A stretch of DNA of 12,048 nt from Alistipes sp. (GTDB taxonomy: Bacteria > Bacteroidota > Bacteroidia > Bacteroidales > Rikenellaceae). The DNA lies in NCBI GenBank assembly GCA_009774895.1, contig VSOO01000027.1, positions 1-12,048 on the forward strand, in the 5' to 3' direction. The translations under genes were made by a program, and so were the position numbers. Positions within the stretch are counted from its first letter, which is position 1. Each line of letters begins with the position of its first letter. Shown piece by piece: positions 1 through 7,595 of this stretch. The notes beneath the pieces are model-generated. The model was not told the DNA's origin, did no database searches, and saw only the letters and a list, made by a program, of their open reading frames with translations.

Positions 1-378
1 GTTCATCAGCTTCACCATCATGAAGATGCAGAAGGCCAGGATGGTGAAATCAACACACTGCTGGATGAAGGCGCCGTAGTTCCACCAGATCGGCTCTGCG
101 GTTTCGGCCGTCTTCACCACCGAGGTGCCGGCACCCTGGGTGAGCGTGTCCGCCACGACGTGCGTGGCCTGCGACGAGAGGTCGCGGATGCGCGAGAGGT
201 CGATGCGCAGGTGGCTGAAGTCGGTGTTGCCGAGCAGGGCGCTGACGGGCGGCATGATGATGTCGTTCACGAGCGACGACACGATCTTGCCGAACGCGCC
301 GCCGATGATGACGCCGACGGCCATGTCCATTACGTTGCCCTTGAGGGCGAATTCCTTGAACTCCTTGAAGAATGCCAT
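1..378 (-). CDS. mscL: Large-conductance mechanosensitive channel MscL (C-terminus beyond the window)
   Basis: The reverse strand from the ATG at 376-378 reads through position 1 without a stop and gives the first 126 residues of MscL, the inner-membrane emergency valve that opens under membrane tension after hypo-osmotic shock. The N-terminus shows the family hallmark: the FKEFALKGN stretch (residues 7-15), then the glycine-rich first membrane helix with [14 protein letters not shown] (20-33) and the NDIIMPP end (38-44). A long polar periplasmic loop follows, then the second membrane helix (about 101-126). Family members are about 130-150 residues, so only the cytoplasmic C-terminal helix should be missing. 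It lies 195 bases downstream of the carboxyltransferase gene on the same strand. A hairpin between them suggests separate transcription, although I see no convincing promoter of its own. The identification is secure. Confidence 0.96.
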   Translation of the reverse strand, partial: MAFFKEFKEFALKGNVMDMAVGVIIGGAFGKIVSSLVNDIIMPPVSALLGNTDFSHLRIDLSRIRDLSSQATHVVADTLTQGAGTSVVKTAETAEPIWWNYGAFIQQCVDFTILAFCIFMMVKLMN

Positions 379-518
379 GATTCGAACGCTTTTTTGATTG
401 CGAATGGAGTCCGTATGCAAAAATTGTGAAAAAAACGGTCGGATTCCGGCCGCACGCCCCCCACGAAAACGTGTGCTTCCTCCGGTGTCCGGGGCGCGGG
501 CATACGGCCGCAAACGAA

Positions 519-553
519 CCGCCCCGGAGCATCGCGGGGAGGCTCCGGGGCGG
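519..553 (-). terminator. Hairpin terminator after the carboxyltransferase gene
   Basis: A perfect 12-bp GC-rich inverted repeat pairs 519-530 with 542-553 around an 11-base loop. It begins 20 bases past the stop codon of the gene at 574-2427. On the minus strand it is followed only by a weak T-containing stretch (ggttcgtttgc), not a clean T run. Termination is therefore likely but may be leaky, which could allow some transcription into mscL. Confidence 0.55.
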
Positions 554-573
554 AATATCGGCAGGAGGCCGGG

Positions 574-2427
574 TTATTCGAGCTCGATGAGCGGGGCGTC
601 GGTGGCTACCGTATCGCCCGGCTGCACGAAGAGCTGCTTCACGCGGCCCTTGTAGTTCGAGGTGATGGTGTTCTCCATCTTCATCGCTTCGAGCACGGCG
701 ACCTCCTGGCCTTCGGCCACTTCGTCGCCCTCCTTGACCTTGATTTCGAGGATGCGGCCCGGCAGCGGAGCGTTCACCGTGTTGCCGGTGATCTTCACGC
801 TCTTCTTTTCCGCGGCTTTCTTCTCCTCGGCCGGAGCTTCGGCGGGTTTGTTCGCGGCATAGGCCTTCTTCTTCATGTCGGTGAGGAAGCCTTTGGCTAC
901 CAGCGGGAAGAGCTCCAGAAGCAGCACCTCCTTCTCGTTCTCGGCCAGCTTCACGCCGCCCGCTTCGGGAAGCTCGGGGTTGGGCTGCATGCGGTATTTC
1001 GACGTGTCGTAGGGCGTCTCCTCGCGCACGCCGCAGATCTTGAACCGGAACTCGGGGTCGATCTTCACGGGCGTCTTGCCGTACTCGCCCTTGACCAGAC
1101 CCACGAACTGCGAGCTCTTGTTGGTATACATCGGACGACCCGCCTTTTCGTCGAGCGCGCAGTTCACGGCCTGTGCACCCACGATCTGCGATGTCGGCGT
1201 CACGAGGGGCGGCAGACCGGCGGCCAGACGCACCGAGGGAATGAGCTCCATGGCGCGCGGCAGAATCTCCTCGGCCTTGAGCTGCTTGAGCTGAGCCACC
1301 ATGTTGGAGTACATGCCGCCGGGGATTTCGGCTTTCTGCACCAGTTCATTGGGTGCGGGGAATCCGAACCATGCCTCGATCCTGCGGCAGGCGTCGATCG
1401 TGGCGGCCTCGTCCTCGCGGCGTGCGGCCTCGATGGCGCGGTCGAAGAGCGCATCGACCTCGGCGGGCAGCGTGTCATTCACGGGGTCGAACGGCTTGGG
1501 TTCGGGTTTCTCGGCATTGAATACCGACAGGTTCAGCTCCTTGCGGATTTCGCGCAGCTGGGTGTTGATGCGGGCCACGGCCTCCATGTTCACGCCGAGG
1601 TCGATGCCGAGCTTCTTGCAGAAGACGTAGACCAGCTCGATGGCCGGAGCGCCCGTGCCGCCGGCGAAGTACCAGCAGTTGGTGTCCACGATGTCCACGC
1701 CGGCCACGATGGCCGCCAGCACCGAAGCCAGACCGTAGCCCGGGGTGCAGTGGGTGTGGAAATCGACGGGGATGTCGAGGTGCTGCTTGAGCAGCTTCAC
1801 GAGCGTGCTCACGCGCTTGGGCGGAATCAGACCCGACATGTCCTTGATCGTGATCATGTCGGCGCCCAGGGCCGCCATCTGCCTGGCCTTGTCGAGGAAG
1901 TAGGCGTCGGTGAAGACGGCCCGGGGCTTCTTGCGGCCCATCAGGCGTGCGAAGAATCCCGGCTCGGGGTATTTCGGATCGACGGTGTAGCATACGGCGC
2001 AGTCGGCGATGCCGCCGTACTGCTTCACGTATTTGACCGTGGACTTGATGTTGTCCACGTCGTTCAGGGCGTCGAAGATGCGCATGATGCCCAGGCCGCT
2101 GCGGATGGAGTTGCGGCAGAAACCGTCGATGATCTCGTCCGTATAGGGCGAGTAGCCGAAGAGGTTGCGGCCGCGCGAGAGGGCTGTCAGTTTCGACACG
2201 TCGCCCACGGCCTTGCGGATGGTTTCGAGGCGGGTCCACGGGTTCTCGTTCAGATAGCGCATCACCGAGTCGGGCACGGCGCCGCCCCACACCTCCATCG
2301 CATAGAAGCCCGCATCCTTGTAGTAGGGCAGGCAGCGGTCGATCTGCTGCTGCGTCATGCGCGTGGCGAACGACGACTGCTGGCCGTCGCGGAGCGTCAG
2401 GTCTCTGATCTTAAGATTTCTTGCCAT
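574..2427 (-). CDS. oadA: Biotin-dependent carboxyltransferase, oxaloacetate decarboxylase alpha / pyruvate carboxylase subunit B type
   Basis: A 617-residue protein with the full layout of OadA/PycB. The HMGL-like TIM barrel starts with TLRDGQQS (11-18, metal-binding D14), has MRIFDALND (115-123), the KDMSG motif with the lysine expected to bind metal and accept carboxyl (K195), and the zinc-ligand pair HTH (H224, H226). The conserved carboxylase domain follows, then an Ala/Pro/Glu/Lys linker (about 524-543), then a C-terminal biotinyl domain with EAMKMEN, where K583 is the biotinylated lysine. The family moves carboxyl groups between biotin and pyruvate/oxaloacetate, either driving a sodium-pumping decarboxylase or as half of a split pyruvate carboxylase. 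No beta or gamma membrane subunit and no biotin carboxylase lies in this window, so the exact reaction is undecided. Residues 151-174 look like an insertion relative to the classical OadA barrel. The start is supported by the LRDGQQS spacing and by an upstream promoter box. Confidence 0.92.
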   Translation of the reverse strand: MARNLKIRDLTLRDGQQSSFATRMTQQQIDRCLPYYKDAGFYAMEVWGGAVPDSVMRYLNENPWTRLETIRKAVGDVSKLTALSRGRNLFGYSPYTDEIIDGFCRNSIRSGLGIMRIFDALNDVDNIKSTVKYVKQYGGIADCAVCYTVDPKYPEPGFFARLMGRKKPRAVFTDAYFLDKARQMAALGADMITIKDMSGLIPPKRVSTLVKLLKQHLDIPVDFHTHCTPGYGLASVLAAIVAGVDIVDTNCWYFAGGTGAPAIELVYVFCKKLGIDLGVNMEAVARINTQLREIRKELNLSVFNAEKPEPKPFDPVNDTLPAEVDALFDRAIEAARREDEAATIDACRRIEAWFGFPAPNELVQKAEIPGGMYSNMVAQLKQLKAEEILPRAMELIPSVRLAAGLPPLVTPTSQIVGAQAVNCALDEKAGRPMYTNKSSQFVGLVKGEYGKTPVKIDPEFRFKICGVREETPYDTSKYRMQPNPELPEAGGVKLAENEKEVLLLELFPLVAKGFLTDMKKKAYAANKPAEAPAEEKKAAEKKSVKITGNTVNAPLPGRILEIKVKEGDEVAEGQEVAVLEAMKMENTITSNYKGRVKQLFVQPGDTVATDAPLIELE

Positions 2428-2465
2428 TGTTTTTATGTTTTAGAAAGTTATCGTCGGACGATCCG

Positions 2466-2483
2466 TTGTTATCCGAATAACAA
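2466..2483. repeat. Short inverted repeat over the carboxyltransferase transcription start region
   Basis: The arms ttgttat (2466-2472) and ataacaa (2477-2483) pair perfectly around four bases. The repeat overlaps the end of the minus-strand -7 box and the expected transcription start. It could be an operator or a hairpin at the 5' end of the mRNA. The arms are short and AT-rich, so chance is possible. Confidence 0.35.
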
Positions 2484-2488
2484 AGTTA
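2481..2488 (-). promoter_or_regulatory. Bacteroidetes -7 box for the carboxyltransferase gene
   Basis: On the minus strand this reads TAACTTTG, an exact match to the Bacteroidetes -7 consensus TAnnTTTG. It lies 53 bases before the ATG at 2427, giving a leader of roughly 45 bases. No good TTTG -33 element is seen at the usual spacing, which lowers confidence. Confidence 0.55.
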
Positions 2489-2565
2489 ATAAACAATTTC
2501 AGATTTCGATCATTCCGACGAAAAAATTAGCAAATTATCCGCTGTTTCCTTTCCGCGGAATTTCG

Positions 2566-2573
2566 TAACTTTG
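2566..2573 (+). promoter_or_regulatory. Upstream -7 box (tandem promoter 1) for the symporter operon
   Basis: TAACTTTG is an exact match to the Bacteroidetes -7 element. A partial -33 match (gtttcc, near 2544-2549) lies about 20 bases upstream. It would give a leader of roughly 90 bases before the ATG at 2670. It is weaker than the second promoter because the -33 element is poor. Confidence 0.45.
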
Positions 2574-2614
2574 ACTTCGTCTTAGTTACTTCGTCTCGGC
2601 ATAATCAAACTTCG

Positions 2615-2646
2615 TTTGCTTCTGCGCTCGACTTTTCGTAACTTTG
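2615..2646 (+). promoter_or_regulatory. Complete Bacteroidetes promoter (tandem promoter 2) for the symporter operon
   Basis: TTTG at 2615-2618 and TAACTTTG at 2639-2646 are separated by 20 bases, which fits the Bacteroidetes sigma-factor consensus (TTTG, 19-21 bases, TAnnTTTG) exactly. Transcription would begin near 2652-2654, about 17 bases before the ATG at 2670. That places the alternative ATG at 2616 inside the promoter and rules it out for this transcript. Confidence 0.72.
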
Positions 2647-2669
2647 CCCGTCGATCCTTATTTTCGCGC

Positions 2670-4121
2670 ATGACATCCGGAGCAGTTATCGCCGCCGTGG
2701 CGGCCTACATCGCAATCCTCTTTCTCGTGGCCTGGCTTTCGGGGCGCCGCGCCGACAATGCCGGTTTCTTCACGGGCAACCGCCGCACGCCCTGGTACAT
2801 GGCGGCTTTCGCCATGATCGGCGGCGCCATGTCGGGCATCACGTTCGTATCGGTGCCGGGCTCGGTGGCCGACGATTCGTTCTCCTACATGCAGATGGTG
2901 TTCGGCTTCGCCGTGGGGCAGTGCGCGGTGGCTTTCGTGCTGGTTCCGCTCTTCTACCGCCTGCGCGTGGTGTCGCTCTACGAGTACCTCGATGCGCGCT
3001 TCGGCGCGGCGGCCCACCATACGGGGGCCTGGTTCTTTTTCGTCTCGCAGATGCTCCGGGCATCGCTCAAGGTCTTCGTGGTGTGCGCCGTGATGCAGCA
3101 GCTGGTCTTCGATGCCTGGGGCGTGCCGCTGTGGGGCAATGCGGCCTTCACGATGCTGCTCGTGTGGCTCTATACGCGGCGCGGGGGCGTGAAGTCGCTC
3201 ATCTGGACCGATGCGCTTAAGACGACCTGTCTGGTGGGCAGCCTCGTGCTGACGCTCTTTTTCGTCGTGCGGGCCCTCGGGTTCACGGGGGCCGAGGCGG
3301 TGGAGTACGTGGTCCGCTCGCCCCTGTCGCGCGTCTTCTTTTTCGACGATCCCTCCTCGGGGCGCTATTTCTGGAAGATGTTCTTCGCCGGCATCTTCGT
3401 GCTGGTGGCCATGACGGGCCTCGACCAGGACATGATGCAGAAGAACCTGAGCTGCGCCACGCCGCGCGACGCACAGAAGAACATCATGCTCACGGCCTGC
3501 TGCCAGACCGTCGTGATCCTGCTGTTCCTGGTGCTGGGCGTGTTCCTCTATGCCTATGCGGCGCGTGCGGGCCTCGCGCTGCCCGACCGCACCGACGGGG
3601 TGTTCCCGCTCGTGGCCGTGCACGGGGGCTTGCCCGCGGTCGTGGGGCTGCTCTTCGTCGTGGGGCTGGTGTCGGGCACGTGGTCGGCCGCGGGGTCGGC
3701 CCTCACGGCGCTCACGACCTCCTTCACGGTCGATATACTGGGGGCTGCGCGGCGCTGCGACGAGCGCGGCCTCACGCGGGTGCGCCATGGGGTCCACCTG
3801 GCGCTGGCAGCGGCGATGACCCTCGTGATCCTCTGTTTCGACGCCTTCGCCGACGACAGCGTGATCAACCTCGTGTACAAGGTCGCGAGCTATACCTACG
3901 GACCCCTCCTCGGCATGTTCGCCTTCGGCATGTGCACCCGGCTCCGGGTGCGCGAACGCCGGATTCCCGCCGTGGCCGTGGCCGCGCCCCTGCTGAGCGC
4001 CCTGCTGCAATACGTGCTGCGGGTGCGCTGCGGCTATCAGATAGGTTTCGAACTGCTCGTGTACAATGCGCTTTTCACCGTCGCGGGAATGTTGCTGCTC
4101 GTTCGTCGTCATGAAAAATAG
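2670..4121 (+). CDS. Sodium:solute symporter family transporter (SSS/SLC5 type)
   Basis: A very hydrophobic 483-residue inner-membrane protein with the length and roughly 13-helix pattern of the sodium:solute symporters, which use the sodium gradient to import sugars, organic acids, sialic acid and similar solutes. The first helix (about 3-24) is followed by the FFTGNRRTPWYMAAFAM stretch and GGAMSGITFVSVPG, the usual unwound first-core-helix region. SALTALTTSFTVDIL (343-357) corresponds to the Ser/Thr-rich helix that forms the Na2 sodium site in vSGLT. The frame is open further upstream to an ATG at 2616, but the added 18 residues (rich in Arg and Ser, no membrane segment) overlap the promoter, so I use 2670. 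The last 11 bases overlap the exported amidase-like gene, which implies translational coupling. Substrate is not predictable from sequence; a product released by the neighbouring exported protein is an attractive guess only. Confidence 0.93.
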   Translation: MTSGAVIAAVAAYIAILFLVAWLSGRRADNAGFFTGNRRTPWYMAAFAMIGGAMSGITFVSVPGSVADDSFSYMQMVFGFAVGQCAVAFVLVPLFYRLRVVSLYEYLDARFGAAAHHTGAWFFFVSQMLRASLKVFVVCAVMQQLVFDAWGVPLWGNAAFTMLLVWLYTRRGGVKSLIWTDALKTTCLVGSLVLTLFFVVRALGFTGAEAVEYVVRSPLSRVFFFDDPSSGRYFWKMFFAGIFVLVAMTGLDQDMMQKNLSCATPRDAQKNIMLTACCQTVVILLFLVLGVFLYAYAARAGLALPDRTDGVFPLVAVHGGLPAVVGLLFVVGLVSGTWSAAGSALTALTTSFTVDILGAARRCDERGLTRVRHGVHLALAAAMTLVILCFDAFADDSVINLVYKVASYTYGPLLGMFAFGMCTRLRVRERRIPAVAVAAPLLSALLQYVLRVRCGYQIGFELLVYNALFTVAGMLLLVRRHEK

Positions 4122-7100
4122 TCTTTTCCGTCTGTTGTGTCCGCTGCTGGCGTGCGTGTCGTACGCCGGCGCCTACGGTGCGCCGCAGGTTCCCGAAGCC
4201 TGCCGCCAGGAGATCGCCCGCATGCTTACCCGTGTCACGGCGCGCGAAGTCGCGGGCGGCTGGGTGCGCATCGACCGCATGCAGGTCTCGCGAAGCCGCG
4301 TGCGCATCCATGCCTCGATCGGTCTTTCGTACTACCCGTTCCGCGAGCAGAGCGTGGAGGTCATTTACGATTCGGTGCGGCAGCTGCTGCCGCCGGAGTT
4401 CCGGCGTGCGCGCATCGAGCTCTACACCGACCGCCGCCGCATCGAGGAGCTGATTCCCGTCGCCTGCCGCAGTGCGGCCGCGCGGCGCAAGATGCGTCCG
4501 TTCACCAACCGCTCCCTCCGTTCGGACCGTCCGCTCGTCACGCGGCTCTCGGCGGCCTGGACGCCGCCGGCCGGACTGCGCGGCCGACACATCGCTCTGT
4601 GGCAGAGCCACGGACGCTATTTCGACCAGCGCCGGAACTGCTGGCGCTGGCAGCGTGCGCGTCTGTGGGAGACCTGCGAGGACCTCTACACGCAGGGGTA
4701 CGTGCTGCCTTTCCTGGTGCCGATGCTCGAAAATGCGGGGGCGAACGTGCTGCTGCCGCGCGAGCGCGACGTGCGGCGCGCCGAGCTGGTGGCCGACAAC
4801 GACCCCGGTATCGGCGGGGCCGTGCGCTATGCCGAGACGGCGGGCCGCTTCGCGTGGAGCGACGGAGGCCCCGGGTTCGCGCACCTGAGGAGCCTCTACC
4901 GCGCGGGCGAGAACCCTTTCCGCGAGGGTACGGTGCGCCGCACGACGAGCGTGACCGAGGCTGCGGAGTGCAGCACGGCCGAGTGGTCGGCCGACATTCC
5001 CGAGGCGGGCGAATACGCCGTCTACGTCAGCTACCGGAGCCTGCCGGAGAGTGCGGAGGATGCGCGCTACACGGTGCGCCACCTGGGCGGCGAGAGCCGC
5101 TTCGCGGTCAATCAGACGATGGGCGGAGGCACGTGGATCTACCTGGGGACGTTCCCTTTCGCCGCGGGGCGCGATGCCGCGCGGGTGGTGCTCTCGAACC
5201 TTTCGTCGCAGGCGGGGCGCGTCGTGACGGCCGACGCCGTGAAGATCGGCGGCGGCATGGGCAACGTGGCCCGCACGGTGTGCGACTCGCTGCGGCGTCC
5301 GGACGGATGCTATGCCGAGGAGCCGAGCGGCTATCCGCGCTTCTGCGAAGGGGCGCGCTACTGGCTTCAGTGGGCCGGGTTCGGCGAGGAGGTCCATTCG
5401 CCCCGCTGCGGCACCGACGACTACAAGGACGACTACATGTCGCGCGCCCTGTGGGTCAATGCGCTGGCCGGCGGCTCGGAGCGTCTGCCCGAGGCGCCGG
5501 GACTGGGCATTCCGGTCGATATGGCGCTGGCGTTCCACTCCGATGCCGGCGTGCGCGACGGCGACGAGACGATCGGCACGCTCGGAATCTTCTATACGCG
5601 CGAGAACGGGGGCCGCTTCGAGGGCGGCGCCGACCGCTACCTCTCGCGCGACCTTACGGACCTGGTGATGACCCAGATCGTGCACGACGTGCGCCGCACG
5701 TTCGAGCCCGAATGGCGCCGCCGCGGACTGTGGAACCGCTCCTACTACGAAGCGCGCGTGCCGGGCGTGCCGACCATGCTGCTCGAACTGCTCTCGCACC
5801 AGAACTTCGCCGACATGCGCTACGGCTCCGATCCCCGCTTCCGGTTCGTGGTGAGCCGCGCGGTGTACAAGGGTATTTTGCGCTACCTCGGCGATCAGTA
5901 CGGCGTGCCGTATGTCGTGCAGCCGCTGCCGGTGGCCGATTTCTCGGCCTGCCTCGTCGGGGAGGACTCGGTGCGGCTCGCCTGGCGCCCGGAGGCGGAT
6001 ACGCTCGAACCCACGGCGCGGCCCAAGGGCTATGTGGTCTACGTGCGCACCGACGACGGCGGCTTCGACGACGGACGCCTGGTCGGCGGCACGTCGTGCA
6101 CGCTGCCCGTGGAGCCGGGACGCCGCTACGACTTCCGGGTGACGGCCGTCAATGACGGCGGCGAGAGTTTTCCCGGCGAGACGCTCTCCGTCTGCCGCAT
6201 GCCCGAGGCCCGCGGATGCGTGCTGGTGGTGAACGCTTTCGACCGGGTGAGCGCCCCGCCCGTCGTGCGCACCGACTCGCTGGCCGGCTTCCGCCGCGAC
6301 GACGACGACGGCGTGGCGTGGGGCACCGACATAACGTTCGCAGGCGCGCAGCGGGTCTTCGATCCCGCTGCGGCGCACGAGGCGGACGAGCGCTGTGCGC
6401 TCGGAGCCTGCGGCGACGATTACGCCGCGGAGACTTTCTGCGGCAACACCTTCGACTATCCCTCGCTGCACGGCCGCGCCATTGCCGCGGCAGGGTGGTC
6501 CTACTGCTCGGCTTCGGCGGGCGCCCTGGTGCGCGGCGACGTGGCCGCGGAGGAGTACGATGCGATCGACCTCGTGCTGGGCAAGCAGCGCACGGTGACG
6601 GTCGGGCGCGGTACGCGCGGCGCCGAGTTCCGGACCTTCCCTCCGGCGCTGCGGGCGGCGCTGCGTCGATTCACGCAGGCGGGCGGCGCGCTCTTCGTGT
6701 CGGGCTGCTATCCGCTCACGGACATGCTCTGCGGTCCGGAGGCGGACGGGGAGGCCCGGGCTTTCGCGGCCGAGGTGCTCCACTGCGCCGGCGGCGACCG
6801 CCGGAGGGCCGGACGCGGGCGCGTGACCGCAGCGGTGTCGCCTGCGGCGTTCCGCGGCGGTGCCTACCGCTTCCGCACCGAGCGTTCGGACGAGGGGTAT
6901 GCCGTGGAGGCGTCCGATGTGCTCCTCCCCGCCGCGGAGGCCTGCGCCGTGCTGCGCTACGACGGCGGTCCCGATGCCGCGGGCGTGGCCTGGGAGGGGG
7001 CGGGCGCCGGACGCACGGTGGTGCTCGGCTTCCCGTTCGAGACGGTGACCGACCCCGTTCGGCGCGAGGCGCTCATGGGCGACGTGCTGGGGTTTCTCGG

Positions 7101-7122
7101 CCCGCGCCGGACATGCGAATGA
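4111..7122 (+). CDS. Exported amidase_3-like protein with inserted golvesin-like domain, FnIII domain and C-terminal alpha/beta domain
   Basis: A 1003-residue exported protein. The signal peptide (about 1-24) also holds LLAC (12-15), a poor lipobox, so surface lipidation is possible but doubtful. Residues about 160-225 resemble the first half of N-acetylmuramoyl-L-alanine amidase_3: SHG with H167, then E187, then LENAGANVLLPRERD. Residues about 250-385 form a beta-rich golvesin/Xly-like domain (WSADIPEAGEYAVYVSY, GTWIYLGTFPF, VVTADAVKIGGG). The amidase fold then resumes with LAFHSDAG (H476) and PTMLLELLSHQN (E559), matching the third zinc ligand and the catalytic glutamate. A fibronectin type III domain (about 601-697) and an unassigned alpha/beta C-terminal domain (702-1003) follow. 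Similar Bacteroidales proteins are often labelled xanthan lyase, which I do not support. Peptidoglycan amidase activity is likely but not certain. The start at 4111 is preferred over 4066 because it begins exactly at the signal peptide; it overlaps the symporter by 11 bases. Confidence 0.85.
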   Translation: MKNSLFRLLCPLLACVSYAGAYGAPQVPEACRQEIARMLTRVTAREVAGGWVRIDRMQVSRSRVRIHASIGLSYYPFREQSVEVIYDSVRQLLPPEFRRARIELYTDRRRIEELIPVACRSAAARRKMRPFTNRSLRSDRPLVTRLSAAWTPPAGLRGRHIALWQSHGRYFDQRRNCWRWQRARLWETCEDLYTQGYVLPFLVPMLENAGANVLLPRERDVRRAELVADNDPGIGGAVRYAETAGRFAWSDGGPGFAHLRSLYRAGENPFREGTVRRTTSVTEAAECSTAEWSADIPEAGEYAVYVSYRSLPESAEDARYTVRHLGGESRFAVNQTMGGGTWIYLGTFPFAAGRDAARVVLSNLSSQAGRVVTADAVKIGGGMGNVARTVCDSLRRPDGCYAEEPSGYPRFCEGARYWLQWAGFGEEVHSPRCGTDDYKDDYMSRALWVNALAGGSERLPEAPGLGIPVDMALAFHSDAGVRDGDETIGTLGIFYTRENGGRFEGGADRYLSRDLTDLVMTQIVHDVRRTFEPEWRRRGLWNRSYYEARVPGVPTMLLELLSHQNFADMRYGSDPRFRFVVSRAVYKGILRYLGDQYGVPYVVQPLPVADFSACLVGEDSVRLAWRPEADTLEPTARPKGYVVYVRTDDGGFDDGRLVGGTSCTLPVEPGRRYDFRVTAVNDGGESFPGETLSVCRMPEARGCVLVVNAFDRVSAPPVVRTDSLAGFRRDDDDGVAWGTDITFAGAQRVFDPAAAHEADERCALGACGDDYAAETFCGNTFDYPSLHGRAIAAAGWSYCSASAGALVRGDVAAEEYDAIDLVLGKQRTVTVGRGTRGAEFRTFPPALRAALRRFTQAGGALFVSGCYPLTDMLCGPEADGEARAFAAEVLHCAGGDRRRAGRGRVTAAVSPAAFRGGAYRFRTERSDEGYAVEASDVLLPAAEACAVLRYDGGPDAAGVAWEGAGAGRTVVLGFPFETVTDPVRREALMGDVLGFLGPRRTCE

Positions 7123-7141
7123 ACCATAAAGGAAAGAAGAT

Positions 7142-7591
7142 ATGTCACTCGAACAAAACATTTCGAAGGGTATCATGGAGGCCATGAAGGCCAAGGATAC
7201 CGTGCGTCTGACGACGCTGCGCAACATCAAGAAGTACCTCATCGAGGCTAAGACCGCCACGGGCGGAATCGACGAGCTGGCCGATGCCGAGGTGGTGAAG
7301 ATCATTTCGAAGCTCGCGAAGCAGGGCAGCGACTCGGCGGCCCTCTACACCCGGCAGGGGCGCGGGGACCTGGCCGCCGAGGAGCTGGCGCAGGTGGCCG
7401 TCATGCAGGAGTTCCTGCCCCGGCAGCTCACCGCCGGGGAACTCACGGAGGCCGTGAAGGCCATCATCGCCGAGACCGGCGCGCAGTCCGTGAAGGAGAT
7501 GGGCAAGGTGATGGGCGTAGCGTCGAAGCGCCTGGCCGGCCGGGCCGACGGCAAGGACATTTCGGCCAAAGTGCGCGAGCTGCTCGCCTGA
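7142..7591 (+). CDS. yqeY: GatB/YqeY domain-containing protein
   Basis: A 149-residue soluble protein, the normal length for YqeY. It has the family pattern throughout: a helical N-terminal half opening with MSLEQNISKGIMEAMKAKD and RLTTLRNIKKYLIEAK, the acidic-helix core (EELAQVAVMQEFLPRQLTAGEL), and a C-terminal GatB-like tail domain with SVKEMGKVMGVASKRLAGRADGKDISAKVRELL. This tail is homologous to the tRNA-binding tail of the amidotransferase subunit GatB, so a role touching tRNA or translation is often proposed, but the function of free YqeY is not established. It starts 19 bases after the amidase-like gene, preceded by a purine-rich stretch (aaaggaaag, 7128-7136) that could act as a ribosome binding site, and it is followed after only 4 bases by the carrier gene. 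Its presence in this operon is probably positional rather than functional. Confidence 0.95.
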   Translation: MSLEQNISKGIMEAMKAKDTVRLTTLRNIKKYLIEAKTATGGIDELADAEVVKIISKLAKQGSDSAALYTRQGRGDLAAEELAQVAVMQEFLPRQLTAGELTEAVKAIIAETGAQSVKEMGKVMGVASKRLAGRADGKDISAKVRELLA

Positions 7592-7595
7592 TCCG

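Larger units (their letters stand above)
2561..2646 (+). repeat. Direct repeat of a promoter core with acttcgt repeats between
   Basis: A 13-base sequence ending in TAACTTTG occurs at 2561-2573 and again, identically, at 2634-2646. Between the copies acttcgt occurs three times (2574, 2588, 2609), and caaac/gtttg (2606-2610, 2614-2618) form a small palindrome. The layout suggests a duplicated promoter segment or an interspersed repeat that carries a promoter. Confidence 0.6.

Noticed and set aside
2616..2669. Longer N-terminus for the symporter
   Set aside because: The extra codons overlap the -33 and -7 elements of a textbook promoter and add an Arg-rich stretch before a normal first helix.
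2658..4112. A 484-residue minus-strand frame opposite the symporter
   Set aside because: Same antisense composition effect; His/Glu/Arg-rich, no recognisable motif, and the plus strand encodes a clear transporter.
4111..7122. Naming the exported protein a xanthan lyase
   Set aside because: No polysaccharide lyase fold or catalytic pattern is visible; the name seems to come from the golvesin/Xly-like accessory domain.
4075..7305. A 1076-residue open frame on the minus strand opposite the amidase-like gene
   Set aside because: The translation is His/Arg/Ala/Gly-rich with no domain; it is the product of strong third-position GC bias in the real plus-strand gene.
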